Notes under the pieces: generated by a model | Databases searched by the model: none | What the model was told of the DNA's origin: nothing | Seen by the model: only the letters and a program-made list of their open reading frames with translations | Made by a program: the position numbers and the translations under genes | Shown here: piece after piece, positions 37,520 to 45,480 of the stretch | How positions within the stretch are numbered: position 1 is the first letter of the stretch | Layout of the letters: each line of letters opens with the position of its first letter | DNA from: Rathayibacter sp. VKM Ac-2856 | GTDB lineage: Bacteria; Actinomycetota; Actinomycetes; Actinomycetales; Microbacteriaceae | DNA: 64,000 bases | Assembly (NCBI RefSeq): GCF_013205055.1 | Contig: NZ_JABMLF010000002.1 | Location: 186,001 to 250,000 of the forward strand | Direction: 5' to 3'

Positions 37520-38347
37520 CTACGAGCCGGAGGTCGGAGCGGGCTCCGAGGTGGCGGCGAGAGCGTCCAGGAGGTAGGCGATCACCGGCTCGTAGAGGTG
37601 GACGGCGAGGCCGTCGTCGATCGGCACGACCACCTCGATCGAGCCCTGCGCCTCGGCGACGAAGACCGCCGGGTCGTTGCAGTCGGCGATCGCGATGGTC
37701 GGCAGACCGCGCCGGCCGGCGGCGCCCGCCCAGCCGTGGTCGGCGACGACGAGATCGGGGCGGATCCCGAGCGCGTCGAGCTCGTCCAGCAGCGCGTTCA
37801 TCGGCTCGGGCGAGTGGGTGTGCTGGAGGCTGCCACCGCGGTAGGCGCAGGTCACGCCGCCGGTGCACCACAGCCGCTGGTGCTCGTCGGCCAGGGGCAC
37901 GACGAAGCCGTCGGGCCGGGCGGAGGGGAGCTCGTTCGTGTCGACGACGCGGGCGCCCGCCGCCGTCGCGGCCGCGGCGAGGCGGCGGTAGACGTCCATC
38001 AGCGTCGCGGGGTGCGCGGTGGCGAAGAGGATCAGCGCGCCCTCCCGCACGGCCCGGGCGAGGCGATCGCGGTAGGCGCCGAGCGCGGCGACCGTGAGCG
38101 CGGCGTCGATGCGGTCCTGCCCGTGCTCGAAGGCGGGGTCGGTGCTGATGCCGACCCGCTCCCCCATCAGGGCGAGCAGGCTCTCGACGTCCCAGTGCTC
38201 GGCGACATCGACGCCGTAGAGGTGGGCGGGCTCGCGGGCGGCGAGGCGACGGAGGTTGCCGAGGTTGCTGGCGCGGCCGGTGAGGACGGCGCCGGTGAGG
38301 AGCGAGGCGTCGAGGGTCGCGGCGAGCTCGGCGGCGGACAGCGTCAT
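37520..38347 (-). CDS. Conserved actinobacterial protein annotated as phosphatase
   Basis: A 275-residue cytoplasmic protein of a family usually labelled phosphatase. Conserved blocks are LLALMGERVGISTDPAFEHG, QDRIDAALTVAALG, HTHSPEPMNALLDEL, VVADHGWAGAAG and NDPAVFVAEAQG. The HTHS and DHGW histidine/aspartate pairs could bind metal. ATG 38347 is at the divergent promoter shared with the PadR gene, so PadR may also control it. Substrate unknown. Confidence 0.65.
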   Translation of the reverse strand: MTLSAAELAATLDASLLTGAVLTGRASNLGNLRRLAAREPAHLYGVDVAEHWDVESLLALMGERVGISTDPAFEHGQDRIDAALTVAALGAYRDRLARAVREGALILFATAHPATLMDVYRRLAAAATAAGARVVDTNELPSARPDGFVVPLADEHQRLWCTGGVTCAYRGGSLQHTHSPEPMNALLDELDALGIRPDLVVADHGWAGAAGRRGLPTIAIADCNDPAVFVAEAQGSIEVVVPIDDGLAVHLYEPVIAYLLDALAATSEPAPTSGS

Positions 38348-38398
38348 GCGGAGGGGCCTTCCGGTGGGGGTCCCTCGAGCGTAGTTCGAAACCCGTAC

Positions 38399-38443
38399 TT
38401 GACGAGTGACTGTCGCCGATATATCGTTACTACATCGCCGACA
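38399..38443 (+). promoter_or_regulatory. PadR promoter with overlapping operator
   Basis: TTGACG (38399-38404), 17 bases, TATCGT (38422-38427). An imperfect inverted repeat TGTCGCCGAT (38411-38420) and ATCGCCGACA (38434-38443) covers the -10 box, and CGATATATCG is itself a palindrome. A repressor bound here would block initiation. Confidence 0.6.
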
Positions 38444-38513
38444 GATCGTGAGCACTCGCTCCGACGGGCGATCCGGATTTCGAGAGGAATCCCCTGACAC
38501 GAGACGAGACACC

Positions 38514-39161
38514 ATGAACACCAGGAACTCCTTCCACGACCACAGCGACCGCTTCGACCGCTCGCACGGCGACCACGGCCACGGCGGTCACGACCAGCCC
38601 GGCCGCCGCGAGCGTCGCGGCCCCGGCGGACACGGCCGCGGTTTCGGCCCCGGCTTCGGCTTCGGCCCGGGCTTCGGCGGCTTCGGCCCCGGCTTCGGCG
38701 GCCCCGGCTTCGGCCGAGGCGGCGGACGGGCCCGTCGCGGCGACGTCCGCGCCGCCCTCCTCTCCCTCCTCGCCGAGAAGTCCTCGAACGGCTACGGCCT
38801 GATCAAGGCGATCGCCGAGAAGACCAACGGCTCGTGGCGCCCCAGCCCGGGCTCGGTCTACCCCACGCTCCAGCAGCTCGTCGACGAGGGCCTCATCACG
38901 GCCGTCGGCGAGGGCCGCGGCACCGAGTACCAGCTCACCGACGCGGGCGGCACCTACGTGCGCGAGCACGCCGACGAGCTCACCGCGGCCTGGGAGGCGA
39001 CTCCCGGCGCCAGTGACGCGGACCGCGAGTTCGTCGAGAACATCGGCAAGCTGATGGGCGTCGTCCAGCAGTTCCGCGGGGCCTCGGAGGCGCAGCGCGC
39101 CGCCGCCTCCGCGAAGCTCGACGAGACCCGCCGCGCGCTGTACCTCATCCTCGCGGACTGA
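38514..39161 (+). CDS. PadR-family transcriptional regulator with Gly/Phe-rich N-terminus
   Basis: A 215-residue regulator. Residues 1-75 are disordered: a His/Asp-rich part, then a low-complexity GFGPGFG run. A PadR winged helix follows (DVRAALLSLLAEKSSNGYGL, SPGSVYPTLQQLVDEGLI, GTEYQLTDAG), and a C-terminal dimerisation helix ends the protein. The His-rich tail hints at metal binding, but that is a guess. Probably autoregulated through the operator over its -10 box. Confidence 0.85.
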   Translation: MNTRNSFHDHSDRFDRSHGDHGHGGHDQPGRRERRGPGGHGRGFGPGFGFGPGFGGFGPGFGGPGFGRGGGRARRGDVRAALLSLLAEKSSNGYGLIKAIAEKTNGSWRPSPGSVYPTLQQLVDEGLITAVGEGRGTEYQLTDAGGTYVREHADELTAAWEATPGASDADREFVENIGKLMGVVQQFRGASEAQRAAASAKLDETRRALYLILAD

Positions 39162-39209
39162 CCGCGAGCGGAACCGTGCTGGGCGAGCAGCCCCGCAGGA
39201 GCCCCCTTC

Positions 39210-39305
39210 CATGCTGGTCGAGTAGCCCCGGAGGGGCGTATCGAGACCGACGCTTGCACAGGGTGGATCTCGATACGCCCGCGCCGCGGGCTACTCGATC
39301 AGCAT
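39210..39305. repeat. GAGTAGCC palindromic element
   Basis: Complete copy, CATGCTGGTCGAGTAGCC to GGGCTACTCGATCAGCATG. First of three in the 518-base gap between padR and oleD. Confidence 0.85.
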
Positions 39306-39380
39306 GGAAGCGCCGCCCGCTGCGCAGGCGCTGGCGTGCGATGCACCCATGCCAGCCGAGCAGCCCGGCGGGGCCGCCAG

Positions 39381-39477
39381 CATGCTGGTCGAGTAGCCCC
39401 GCAGGGGCGTATCGAGACCCACGCCTGCAGACGGCGGATCTCGATACGCCCGCGCAGCGGGCTACTCGATCAGCATG
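39381..39477. repeat. GAGTAGCC palindromic element
   Basis: Complete copy. Preceded by CATGCCAGCCGAGCAGC, which also precedes the next copy, so the duplicated unit is larger than the palindrome itself (about 160 bases). Confidence 0.85.
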
Positions 39478-39539
39478 AAGGCGCGAGCGGCTGGCGTGAG
39501 GCACACCCTCATGCCAGCCGAGCAGCGCCGCAGCGCCAG

Positions 39540-39636
39540 CATGCTGGTCGAGTAGCCCCGCAGGGGCGTATCGAGACCCACGCTTGCACACGGCGGATCT
39601 CGATACGCCCGCGCCGCGGGCTACTCGATCACCATG
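39540..39636. repeat. GAGTAGCC palindromic element
   Basis: Complete copy with an ACCATG right end. Internal sequence is almost identical to the previous copy. No other feature is visible in the gap 39162-39679. Confidence 0.85.
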
Positions 39637-39679
39637 AAAGAGGGTGCCCGCGACGCGGGCTCCTCGACCAGGCGCGACG

Positions 39680-40645
39680 TCAGCGGTAGGAGGCGGCCAG
39701 GCGGGCGAGGCCCTCGTCGAGGGTCACCGCCGGCGTCCACTGCAGGTCGGTCCGGGTCGCGCGCTGGTCGAACCAGTGCGCGGTCGAGAGCTGCTCGGCG
39801 AGGAATCGCGTCATCGGCGGCTCGTCGGCCCCCGGCCGCACCGCCCAGACGCGCTCGACGAGCGAGCCCGCGGCGCGCGCGACTCCCGCCGGCACCGACC
39901 AGCTCGGCGGCTGCACGCCGGCCGCCCGGCAGATCCCGGCGAGCAGCTCGGCCACGGGCCGCGGCTCGCCGTTCGTGACGACGTACGCGCGGCCGTGCAC
40001 CGCCTCCGCCCGGCCGAGCGCGGCGACGATCGCCGAGGCGGCGTTGTCGATGTAGGTGGAGTCGATCAGCGCCTGGCCGTCGCCGAGCAGCGGCAGCCGC
40101 CCCGTGCGGGCGCGCTCGACGATGCGCGCCACGAGCTGGGTGTCGCCCGGCCCCCAGACCAGGTGCGGGCGGACGGCGACCACGGCGAAGCCCGGCGCGT
40201 CGGCCGCGAGGGCCAGCAGCTCGGCCCGCGCCTTCGTGCGGGCGTAGTCGCCGCGCGCGCGCTCGGGATCGGCCGGCTCGGCTCCCTCGCCGATGATCGA
40301 GGAGCCCGCATGCGCGACCGACGGCGAGGAGACCTGGACGAACCGCCGGACACCCGCCCGCGCGGCCACGGCCAGCAGCTCCCGCGTCCCGTCGACGTTC
40401 ACCCGGACGAAGTCGGCGGGGTCGCCCGCGAGCGACACCTTCGCCGCGAGGTGCACCACGCCCTCGCGGCCCTCGACCGCCGCCGCGACGGCGCTCGGGT
40501 CGGCGAGCGAGCCGCGGACGTCCTCGGCCCCGGCGACCCCGGAGGGACGACGCTGGAGGGTGCGGACCTCGTGGCCCTCGGCGACGAGTCCCGCGGCGAC
40601 CGCACCGCCGAGCAGTCCGCTCGCGCCGGTGACGAGCACCCTCAC
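39680..40645 (-). CDS. oleD: Olefin biosynthesis NAD-dependent reductase OleD
   Basis: Reduces the 2-alkyl-3-ketoacid made by OleA to the beta-hydroxy acid. The 321-residue extended SDR has the nucleotide motif TGASGLLGG (6-14), Ser 107-108 and YxxxK (Y134, K138). Similarity to 3-beta-hydroxysteroid dehydrogenase-like proteins is typical of OleD. GTG 40645 overlaps the oleBC stop as GTGA. The assignment depends largely on the oleA and oleBC neighbours. Confidence 0.88.
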   Translation of the reverse strand: MRVLVTGASGLLGGAVAAGLVAEGHEVRTLQRRPSGVAGAEDVRGSLADPSAVAAAVEGREGVVHLAAKVSLAGDPADFVRVNVDGTRELLAVAARAGVRRFVQVSSPSVAHAGSSIIGEGAEPADPERARGDYARTKARAELLALAADAPGFAVVAVRPHLVWGPGDTQLVARIVERARTGRLPLLGDGQALIDSTYIDNAASAIVAALGRAEAVHGRAYVVTNGEPRPVAELLAGICRAAGVQPPSWSVPAGVARAAGSLVERVWAVRPGADEPPMTRFLAEQLSTAHWFDQRATRTDLQWTPAVTLDEGLARLAASYR

Positions 40646-43338
40646 GGCGCGACCATCCGGCCGCCGGCGAGGATCGACTCCGCCCAGCGCGAGAGCGCCG
40701 CCCGGTCGATCTTGGAGTTGTGCCGGATGTCGGTCGGCAGGGCCGGCACGACCAGCACGGCCGCGACCGCGGTGCCGACGGCGGCGCGGACCTCGGCGGC
40801 CAGCTCCTCGGACGCCAGCTGCGTGCGGCGGGCGCCCTCGTGCCGCTCGACGACGGCGACGAGCTGGGCGACTCCGCGGGGCCCGACGCCGACGAGCGCC
40901 GCCCGGGAGACCGCGGCGACCCGCGCCTCGATCCGCTGCTCCGGCCCGACGGGCGTGACGACGCCGTCCGCGGTGACGATCACGTGCGGCAGCCGTCCCT
41001 CGACCCGGAGCCGGCCGTCGGCGTCGATGCGCCCGACGTCGCCGGTGCGGTGCCAGCGCTCACCCGCGGCGGCGCCGAGGCGCGCGGCGCGATCGGTCAG
41101 CCAGAGCCGCTCGTAGTGGTCCTCGACGTGCCCGGCCGAGACGACGATCTCGCCGGTCACGCCGACGAGCTCGTCCGGCTCGGCGGCGGCGCGACCGTCG
41201 TCGTCGAGCGGCGCGATGCGGATCCGGACACCCGCGGCGGGGACGCCCACGCAGACTCCCCCGCGCGGATCGTCGTCGGCGGCGGCCTCGCGGATGCCCT
41301 CGAGCGACGCGTCCGTCAGCAGCAGCGCCTCGGTCATCCCGTAGGGCGTGCGGGCCGACGCGTTCGGCATCAGCGCCTGCGCCTGCGCGAGCAGCCCCTC
41401 GGCGACGGGCGCGCCGGCCGAGAGGAAGGTGCGGACACCGGCGAGCGCGCGGTGGTCGTCGGCGTCGAGCTCGCCCGCGGTGGCGACCACGTTGGCGAGC
41501 GCGGCCGGCGAGAGGAAGAGGACGGTCGCGTCGACCCGCGCGGCCGCCGCGGCCACGGCGCGGGCGGTCAGCGTGCGCGGGGAGGTGACGTCCATGTCCG
41601 GCGTCGCGGAGCGGGTGCCGAGCGCCGGCCCGAGCAGGGCGAACGGCGCGAAGCCGGCGACGAGTCCCGTCCCCGGGCCGATGCCGTACTGCCGGGCGAG
41701 GGCGTCGCGGACCCCGGCGAGCTGGCGGTGCGTGTAGACGACGCCCTTCGCCGGACCCGTCGATCCGGAGGTGAAGAGGATCGCGGCGGTCGCGTCGGCA
41801 GCGGGCGGTGCGCCGAGGGCGTCCTCGGCGGCGGCGAGCTCCGCGCGGCCGAGCTCGATCAGCTGTCCGAGCGAGGTGTCGACGCCGAGTGCTCGGGCGG
41901 AGGCGCGCGGCAGGGTCTGCGTCGAGACGCGCCCGCCCGGCCAGCCGAGCGCGCGGGCGACGGCGAGACCCGGCAGTGCGCCGACGACGAGGTCCGGCCA
42001 GGTGCCGCGGACGGCGCGGGTCAGACCGCGAAGGCCCAGCCCGGCGTCGGCGACGACCACGACGGCGCCGATCCGCAGGCACGCGTAGAGCAGGGCGGTG
42101 AGGTCGGCGCCGGGCGGCACCAGCAGCGACACCCGGTCGCCGGGGGCGACGCCCGAGGCGCGCAGCCCCGCGGCCAGCTCGCGGACCCGCTGCGAGAGCA
42201 GGCGCCACGACACGGAGCGCGGGCCCCCGCCCCCGGGCGGCGCCATCTCGACCAGCGCGAGGGTGTCGTCCTCCGCGCGCTCGTCGAGGTGTCGCCAGAG
42301 CGGCTCGATCGGCACGCCGGGGCGGCGGACGTCCGGTGCCTCGACGCCCGCGGTGACGTCGCCGAGCCAGGTGAGGACGGCGGCGGAGTAGTCGACGTCC
42401 TCCGCGAGCAGGTGGCCGGTGCCCTCGAAGCGGTGGACCTGCGCGTGCGGGAGGCGGTCGACGAGGTCGTCGAGGTAGCGGTCCGAGAAGATCGGGTCGA
42501 GCGGACCCCAGAGCAGCAGCGCGGGCGTCTCGAGGGCGCGGACGCCCGCCGCGATCCGCTCGAGCTCGGCGTGGCTCGGGTGCGCGGGCCCGACGGGGAT
42601 GTCGGCGACGAATCCGCCGACCCCGCCGCGTCGCTCCGCCGAGCGGTACGGAGCGCGGTAGCCGTCCTTGACCGCGTCCGGGAGCGCCGGGTGGCCGAGG
42701 GCGAGGGTGGTCTCGAGGAACGCCGGCGTGCCGACGGTCGAGGCGCCGAGGACGCCCGAGGCGAGGGCGAGCCGCAGCGGCGCGGGGATCGGCTCGTCCG
42801 CCGGCTGGTGGATCGCGGTGTTGAGCAGCATCGTGCCGCGCAGGAGCGACGGGTGGTCGACGGCCCAGCCGAGCGAGACGACTCCGCCCCAGTCGTGGCC
42901 GAGGGTGACGACGTCGCGGAGCGCGAGGACGTCGGTGAGGTTCGACAGCTCGCGCACCCGGTCGGCGAGGGTGTGCAGCGCGCCGGTGCGCTCGGAGAAG
43001 CCCATCTCGAGCTGGTCGACGGCGACGACGCGCCAGGCCGGCTCGCCGCGGCGGGCGGCCGCGACGGTGGCGGCCGCGAGCTCGCGCCAGAGGTAGGACC
43101 AGGTCGGGTTGCCGTGGACGCAGAGGATCGTGCCGATCGGCTCGACGCCCTCGAGCGCCGGCTCGGTGTCGAGCAGGTGCCAGCGGCGCGTGACGCCGTC
43201 CGCATCCGGCGCGTCGACGAGGCGCGACCAGGACGGGTCGAGCCCCTCCAGACCCGCCGGCGGCCGCTCCGCCGCCGAGGTCGAGCCGAGTGCGCGGCGG
43301 ATCCTGGCGGCCGGGTGCCGGCCGGCGGCGGCGCTCAC
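40642..43338 (-). CDS. oleBC: OleBC fusion: beta-lactone decarboxylase plus beta-lactone synthetase
   Basis: An 898-residue natural fusion. Residues about 30-335 form an alpha/beta hydrolase of the haloalkane dehalogenase type (CVHGNPTWSYLWR, nucleophile D149 in GHDWGG, catalytic His in GTGHLLAED). This is OleB, which decarboxylates the beta-lactone to the alkene. Residues about 345-898 are an AMP-binding ligase (FTSGSTGPAKG 522-532, TPYGMTEALL, HRTGDVGRIDADG), OleC, which closes the beta-lactone. The start GTG 43338 overlaps the oleA stop (GTGA). Such fusions are known in actinobacterial alkene producers. Confidence 0.93.
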   Translation of the reverse strand: MSAAAGRHPAARIRRALGSTSAAERPPAGLEGLDPSWSRLVDAPDADGVTRRWHLLDTEPALEGVEPIGTILCVHGNPTWSYLWRELAAATVAAARRGEPAWRVVAVDQLEMGFSERTGALHTLADRVRELSNLTDVLALRDVVTLGHDWGGVVSLGWAVDHPSLLRGTMLLNTAIHQPADEPIPAPLRLALASGVLGASTVGTPAFLETTLALGHPALPDAVKDGYRAPYRSAERRGGVGGFVADIPVGPAHPSHAELERIAAGVRALETPALLLWGPLDPIFSDRYLDDLVDRLPHAQVHRFEGTGHLLAEDVDYSAAVLTWLGDVTAGVEAPDVRRPGVPIEPLWRHLDERAEDDTLALVEMAPPGGGGPRSVSWRLLSQRVRELAAGLRASGVAPGDRVSLLVPPGADLTALLYACLRIGAVVVVADAGLGLRGLTRAVRGTWPDLVVGALPGLAVARALGWPGGRVSTQTLPRASARALGVDTSLGQLIELGRAELAAAEDALGAPPAADATAAILFTSGSTGPAKGVVYTHRQLAGVRDALARQYGIGPGTGLVAGFAPFALLGPALGTRSATPDMDVTSPRTLTARAVAAAAARVDATVLFLSPAALANVVATAGELDADDHRALAGVRTFLSAGAPVAEGLLAQAQALMPNASARTPYGMTEALLLTDASLEGIREAAADDDPRGGVCVGVPAAGVRIRIAPLDDDGRAAAEPDELVGVTGEIVVSAGHVEDHYERLWLTDRAARLGAAAGERWHRTGDVGRIDADGRLRVEGRLPHVIVTADGVVTPVGPEQRIEARVAAVSRAALVGVGPRGVAQLVAVVERHEGARRTQLASEELAAEVRAAVGTAVAAVLVVPALPTDIRHNSKIDRAALSRWAESILAGGRMVAP

Positions 43339-44357
43339 CAGGCGATCTCGAGCATCGCGGTGTTGATGCCGGAGCCGACGCCCAGCAGCAGGACGCGGTG
43401 GCCCGGCTCGAGGGTCTTGGACTCCTGCGCGAGGGTGATCGGGATCGACGCGGGGCCGACGTTGCCGAGCGTCGGGTAGGTGGTGGGGACCAGCTCGGGG
43501 TCGATGCCGACGGCCTTCACGAAGGCGTTGGTGTGCACGTCCGACACCTGATGCATGATGTAGCGGTCCATCCCGCCCCAGCTCCAGTCGCGCTTCGCCT
43601 CCTTCCACGCGGAGACGACGAGCTCCATGCCGCCCTTCAGCAGCGCCTTCGCGTCGGTGAACATCCCGTCGACGCTGCCGACGCAGAGCTCGTTGAACTG
43701 GGTGGCCGCGCGGGTGATGCCGCCGAGGATCCGGTGGCCCTTGGGGTGCTCGTCGGCCGGGCCGAGGATCGCGGCCGCGGCGCCGGACCCGAGGGTGAGG
43801 CTCGCGAACTCGCTCATGAAGTCCTTGCGCTTGATGCCCTCGCGGCTGAGGCGCTCGATCGTGTTGACCTGGATCTCGTCGGCGTCCTCGCCGTCGATGA
43901 TCATCGCGTACTTGATCTGCCCGGAGTCGATCAGCTGGGCCGCGAGCGTCATGCCGTTGACGAAGCCGAGGCAGGCGTTCGCGATGTCGAAGTTGATCGC
44001 GGAGGAGGGCAGGCCGAGCCCGTGGTGCAGGCGCACGGCGACCGAGGGCTCGAGGTGCTTGCGGGTCACCGAGGTGTTGATGATGAGCCCGATCTGGTCG
44101 GGCCGGATGCCGGCCTCGGCCAGGGCGCGCTTGCCCGCCTCGATCGCGGCGCCGTCGAAGCCCTGCTCGGGACCCCAGTTGCGCCGCTCCTGCACGCCCG
44201 CGACGCGCTGGAGGAGTCCGGTGGGGAGTCGCAGCCGCTTCAGCGCCGGCGCCAGTCGCGCGTCGATCTCTTCCGACGTGGTCACCCGGGGGGCCATCGT
44301 GGTAGCGACGGACAGCAATGCGACGTTGCGGTGCGTGGTCGTTGCGTTTCCGTCCAA
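43335..44357 (-). CDS. oleA: OleA, acyl-CoA condensing thiolase of olefin synthesis
   Basis: Joins two fatty acyl-CoAs head to head into a 2-alkyl-3-ketoacid. The 340-residue thiolase-fold enzyme has nucleophile C129 (NACLGFVNG), H269 (MHQVSD), N299 (TLGNVGPAS) and the OleA-specific glutamate E103 (HLEPS), equivalent to E117 of the Xanthomonas enzyme. That glutamate separates OleA from ordinary FabH. The start is TTG 44357 with AGGGA upstream. It heads the oleA-oleBC-oleD operon. Confidence 0.93.
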   Translation of the reverse strand: MDGNATTTHRNVALLSVATTMAPRVTTSEEIDARLAPALKRLRLPTGLLQRVAGVQERRNWGPEQGFDGAAIEAGKRALAEAGIRPDQIGLIINTSVTRKHLEPSVAVRLHHGLGLPSSAINFDIANACLGFVNGMTLAAQLIDSGQIKYAMIIDGEDADEIQVNTIERLSREGIKRKDFMSEFASLTLGSGAAAAILGPADEHPKGHRILGGITRAATQFNELCVGSVDGMFTDAKALLKGGMELVVSAWKEAKRDWSWGGMDRYIMHQVSDVHTNAFVKAVGIDPELVPTTYPTLGNVGPASIPITLAQESKTLEPGHRVLLLGVGSGINTAMLEIAW

Positions 44358-44401
44358 CGGAACTCCCTATCGAGTTGTCGATCTCGGCATGTGCCCCCGT
44401 G

Positions 44402-44407
44402 ATTTTA
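44402..44407 (-). promoter_or_regulatory. -10 candidate for the ole operon
   Basis: On the minus strand TAAAAT lies 44 bases upstream of the oleA start, in an unusually AT-rich patch. No good -35 box is seen 16-18 bases before it. Confidence 0.4.
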
Positions 44408-44598
44408 CGCTGTCGTTCACCCGCCGCTTGCTGAACGCGGGCTGGACAGCGCCGACATGCACACTCGGGGGCCTGCTCGCCGCCGCTGGCGCGGAATGTC
44501 GCGGATCTCGGCGGACGGCCACAGACGGGGCTCCGGTGTCAAGCACCCCGCCGGGCAGTCACGTCCCCTCCCTTATCCCTTCCGCGGCGTCGTCCCAC

Positions 44599-45437
44599 CT
44601 CCGGCTCGCGGAATCAGCTCCGGCACGTCAGAAAAGCCGGATTCCACGAGCCGAGGCCTGATTCGCGAGCCGAACGTACACATCGCCCACTATCGGCACG
44701 CGGAATCAGTTCCGGCACGCCAGAAGGAGCGGAATCCACGAGCCGAAGGTCGTTCCACGAGCCGAACGTCGGCACCACCCACGTTCGGCACGCGAATTCA
44801 CCCTCGGCACGTCAGAAGGAGCGGAATCCACGAGCCCAAGGTCTTTTCACGAGCCGGAGGTAGGCGCCACCCACGTTCGGCACGCGGAATCAGTTCCGGC
44901 ACGCCAGAACAGCCGGAATGCACGAGCCGAAGGTGGGTACCACCGACGTTCGGCACGCGAAATCAGCTCCGGCACGTCCGAACAGCCGGAATCTACGAGC
45001 CGAAGGTCGTTCCGCGAGCCGAAGGTCGGCACCATCAACGTTCGGCACGCGGAATCGGCTCGGGCACGTCAGAAAAGCCGGATTCCACGAGCCGAGGCCT
45101 GATTCGCGAGCCGAACGTACACACCACCCGCGTTCGGCACGCGAAATCAGCTCCGGCACGTCAGAAGGAGCGGAATCCACGAGCCCAAGGTCTTTTCACG
45201 AGCCGGAGGTAGGCGCCACCCACGCTCGGCTCGCGGAATCAGCTCCGGCACGTCAGAACGAGCGGAATCCACGAGCCCAAGGTCTTTTCACGAGCCGGAG
45301 GTAGGCGCCACCGACGTTCGGCACGCGGAATCGGCTCCGGCACGTCAGAACGGGCGGATTCCACGAGCCGAAGCCGATTCGACGAGCCGGAGGTCGGTCC
45401 GCGAGCCGAGGCGCGGTCCGCGGGCCGGCGGCAGGCA
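44599..45437. repeat. Nine-unit, 92-bp palindromic tandem array
   Basis: Units begin near 44599, 44691, 44783, 44875, 44948, 45040, 45132, 45224 and 45316. The spacing is 92 bases except for one of 73. Each unit carries TTCGGCACGCGGAATC and, about 24 bases on, GATTCCACGAGCCGAA, the inverted partner, then a second GCGAGCCGAA-type arm that can pair with the next unit. Units 1 and 6 are close variants, and units 3, 7 and 8 form another type, so blocks seem to have duplicated. Ninety-two is not a multiple of three, and no frame stays conserved. It fills the 1.1-kb gap between dgt and oleA. Function unknown. Confidence 0.85.
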
Positions 45438-45480
45438 CCGACGCGACGGGGGCGGGGGCGCAGGCGGCGGGCAGCCGCCG

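Noticed and set aside
39176-39689. Short ORFs over the palindromic elements between padR and oleD
   Set aside because: All derive from the repeat (GYSTS/RGSRYA patterns) and disappear where the element is absent.
44457-45212. Open frame of 251 codons through the 92-bp array
   Set aside because: The period is not a multiple of three, the translation is Arg/Ser/Pro noise repeating out of phase, and there is no ribosome site.
44599-45437. CRISPR array
   Set aside because: Repeat and intervening sequence are both conserved between units, so there are no unique spacers, and no cas genes are near.
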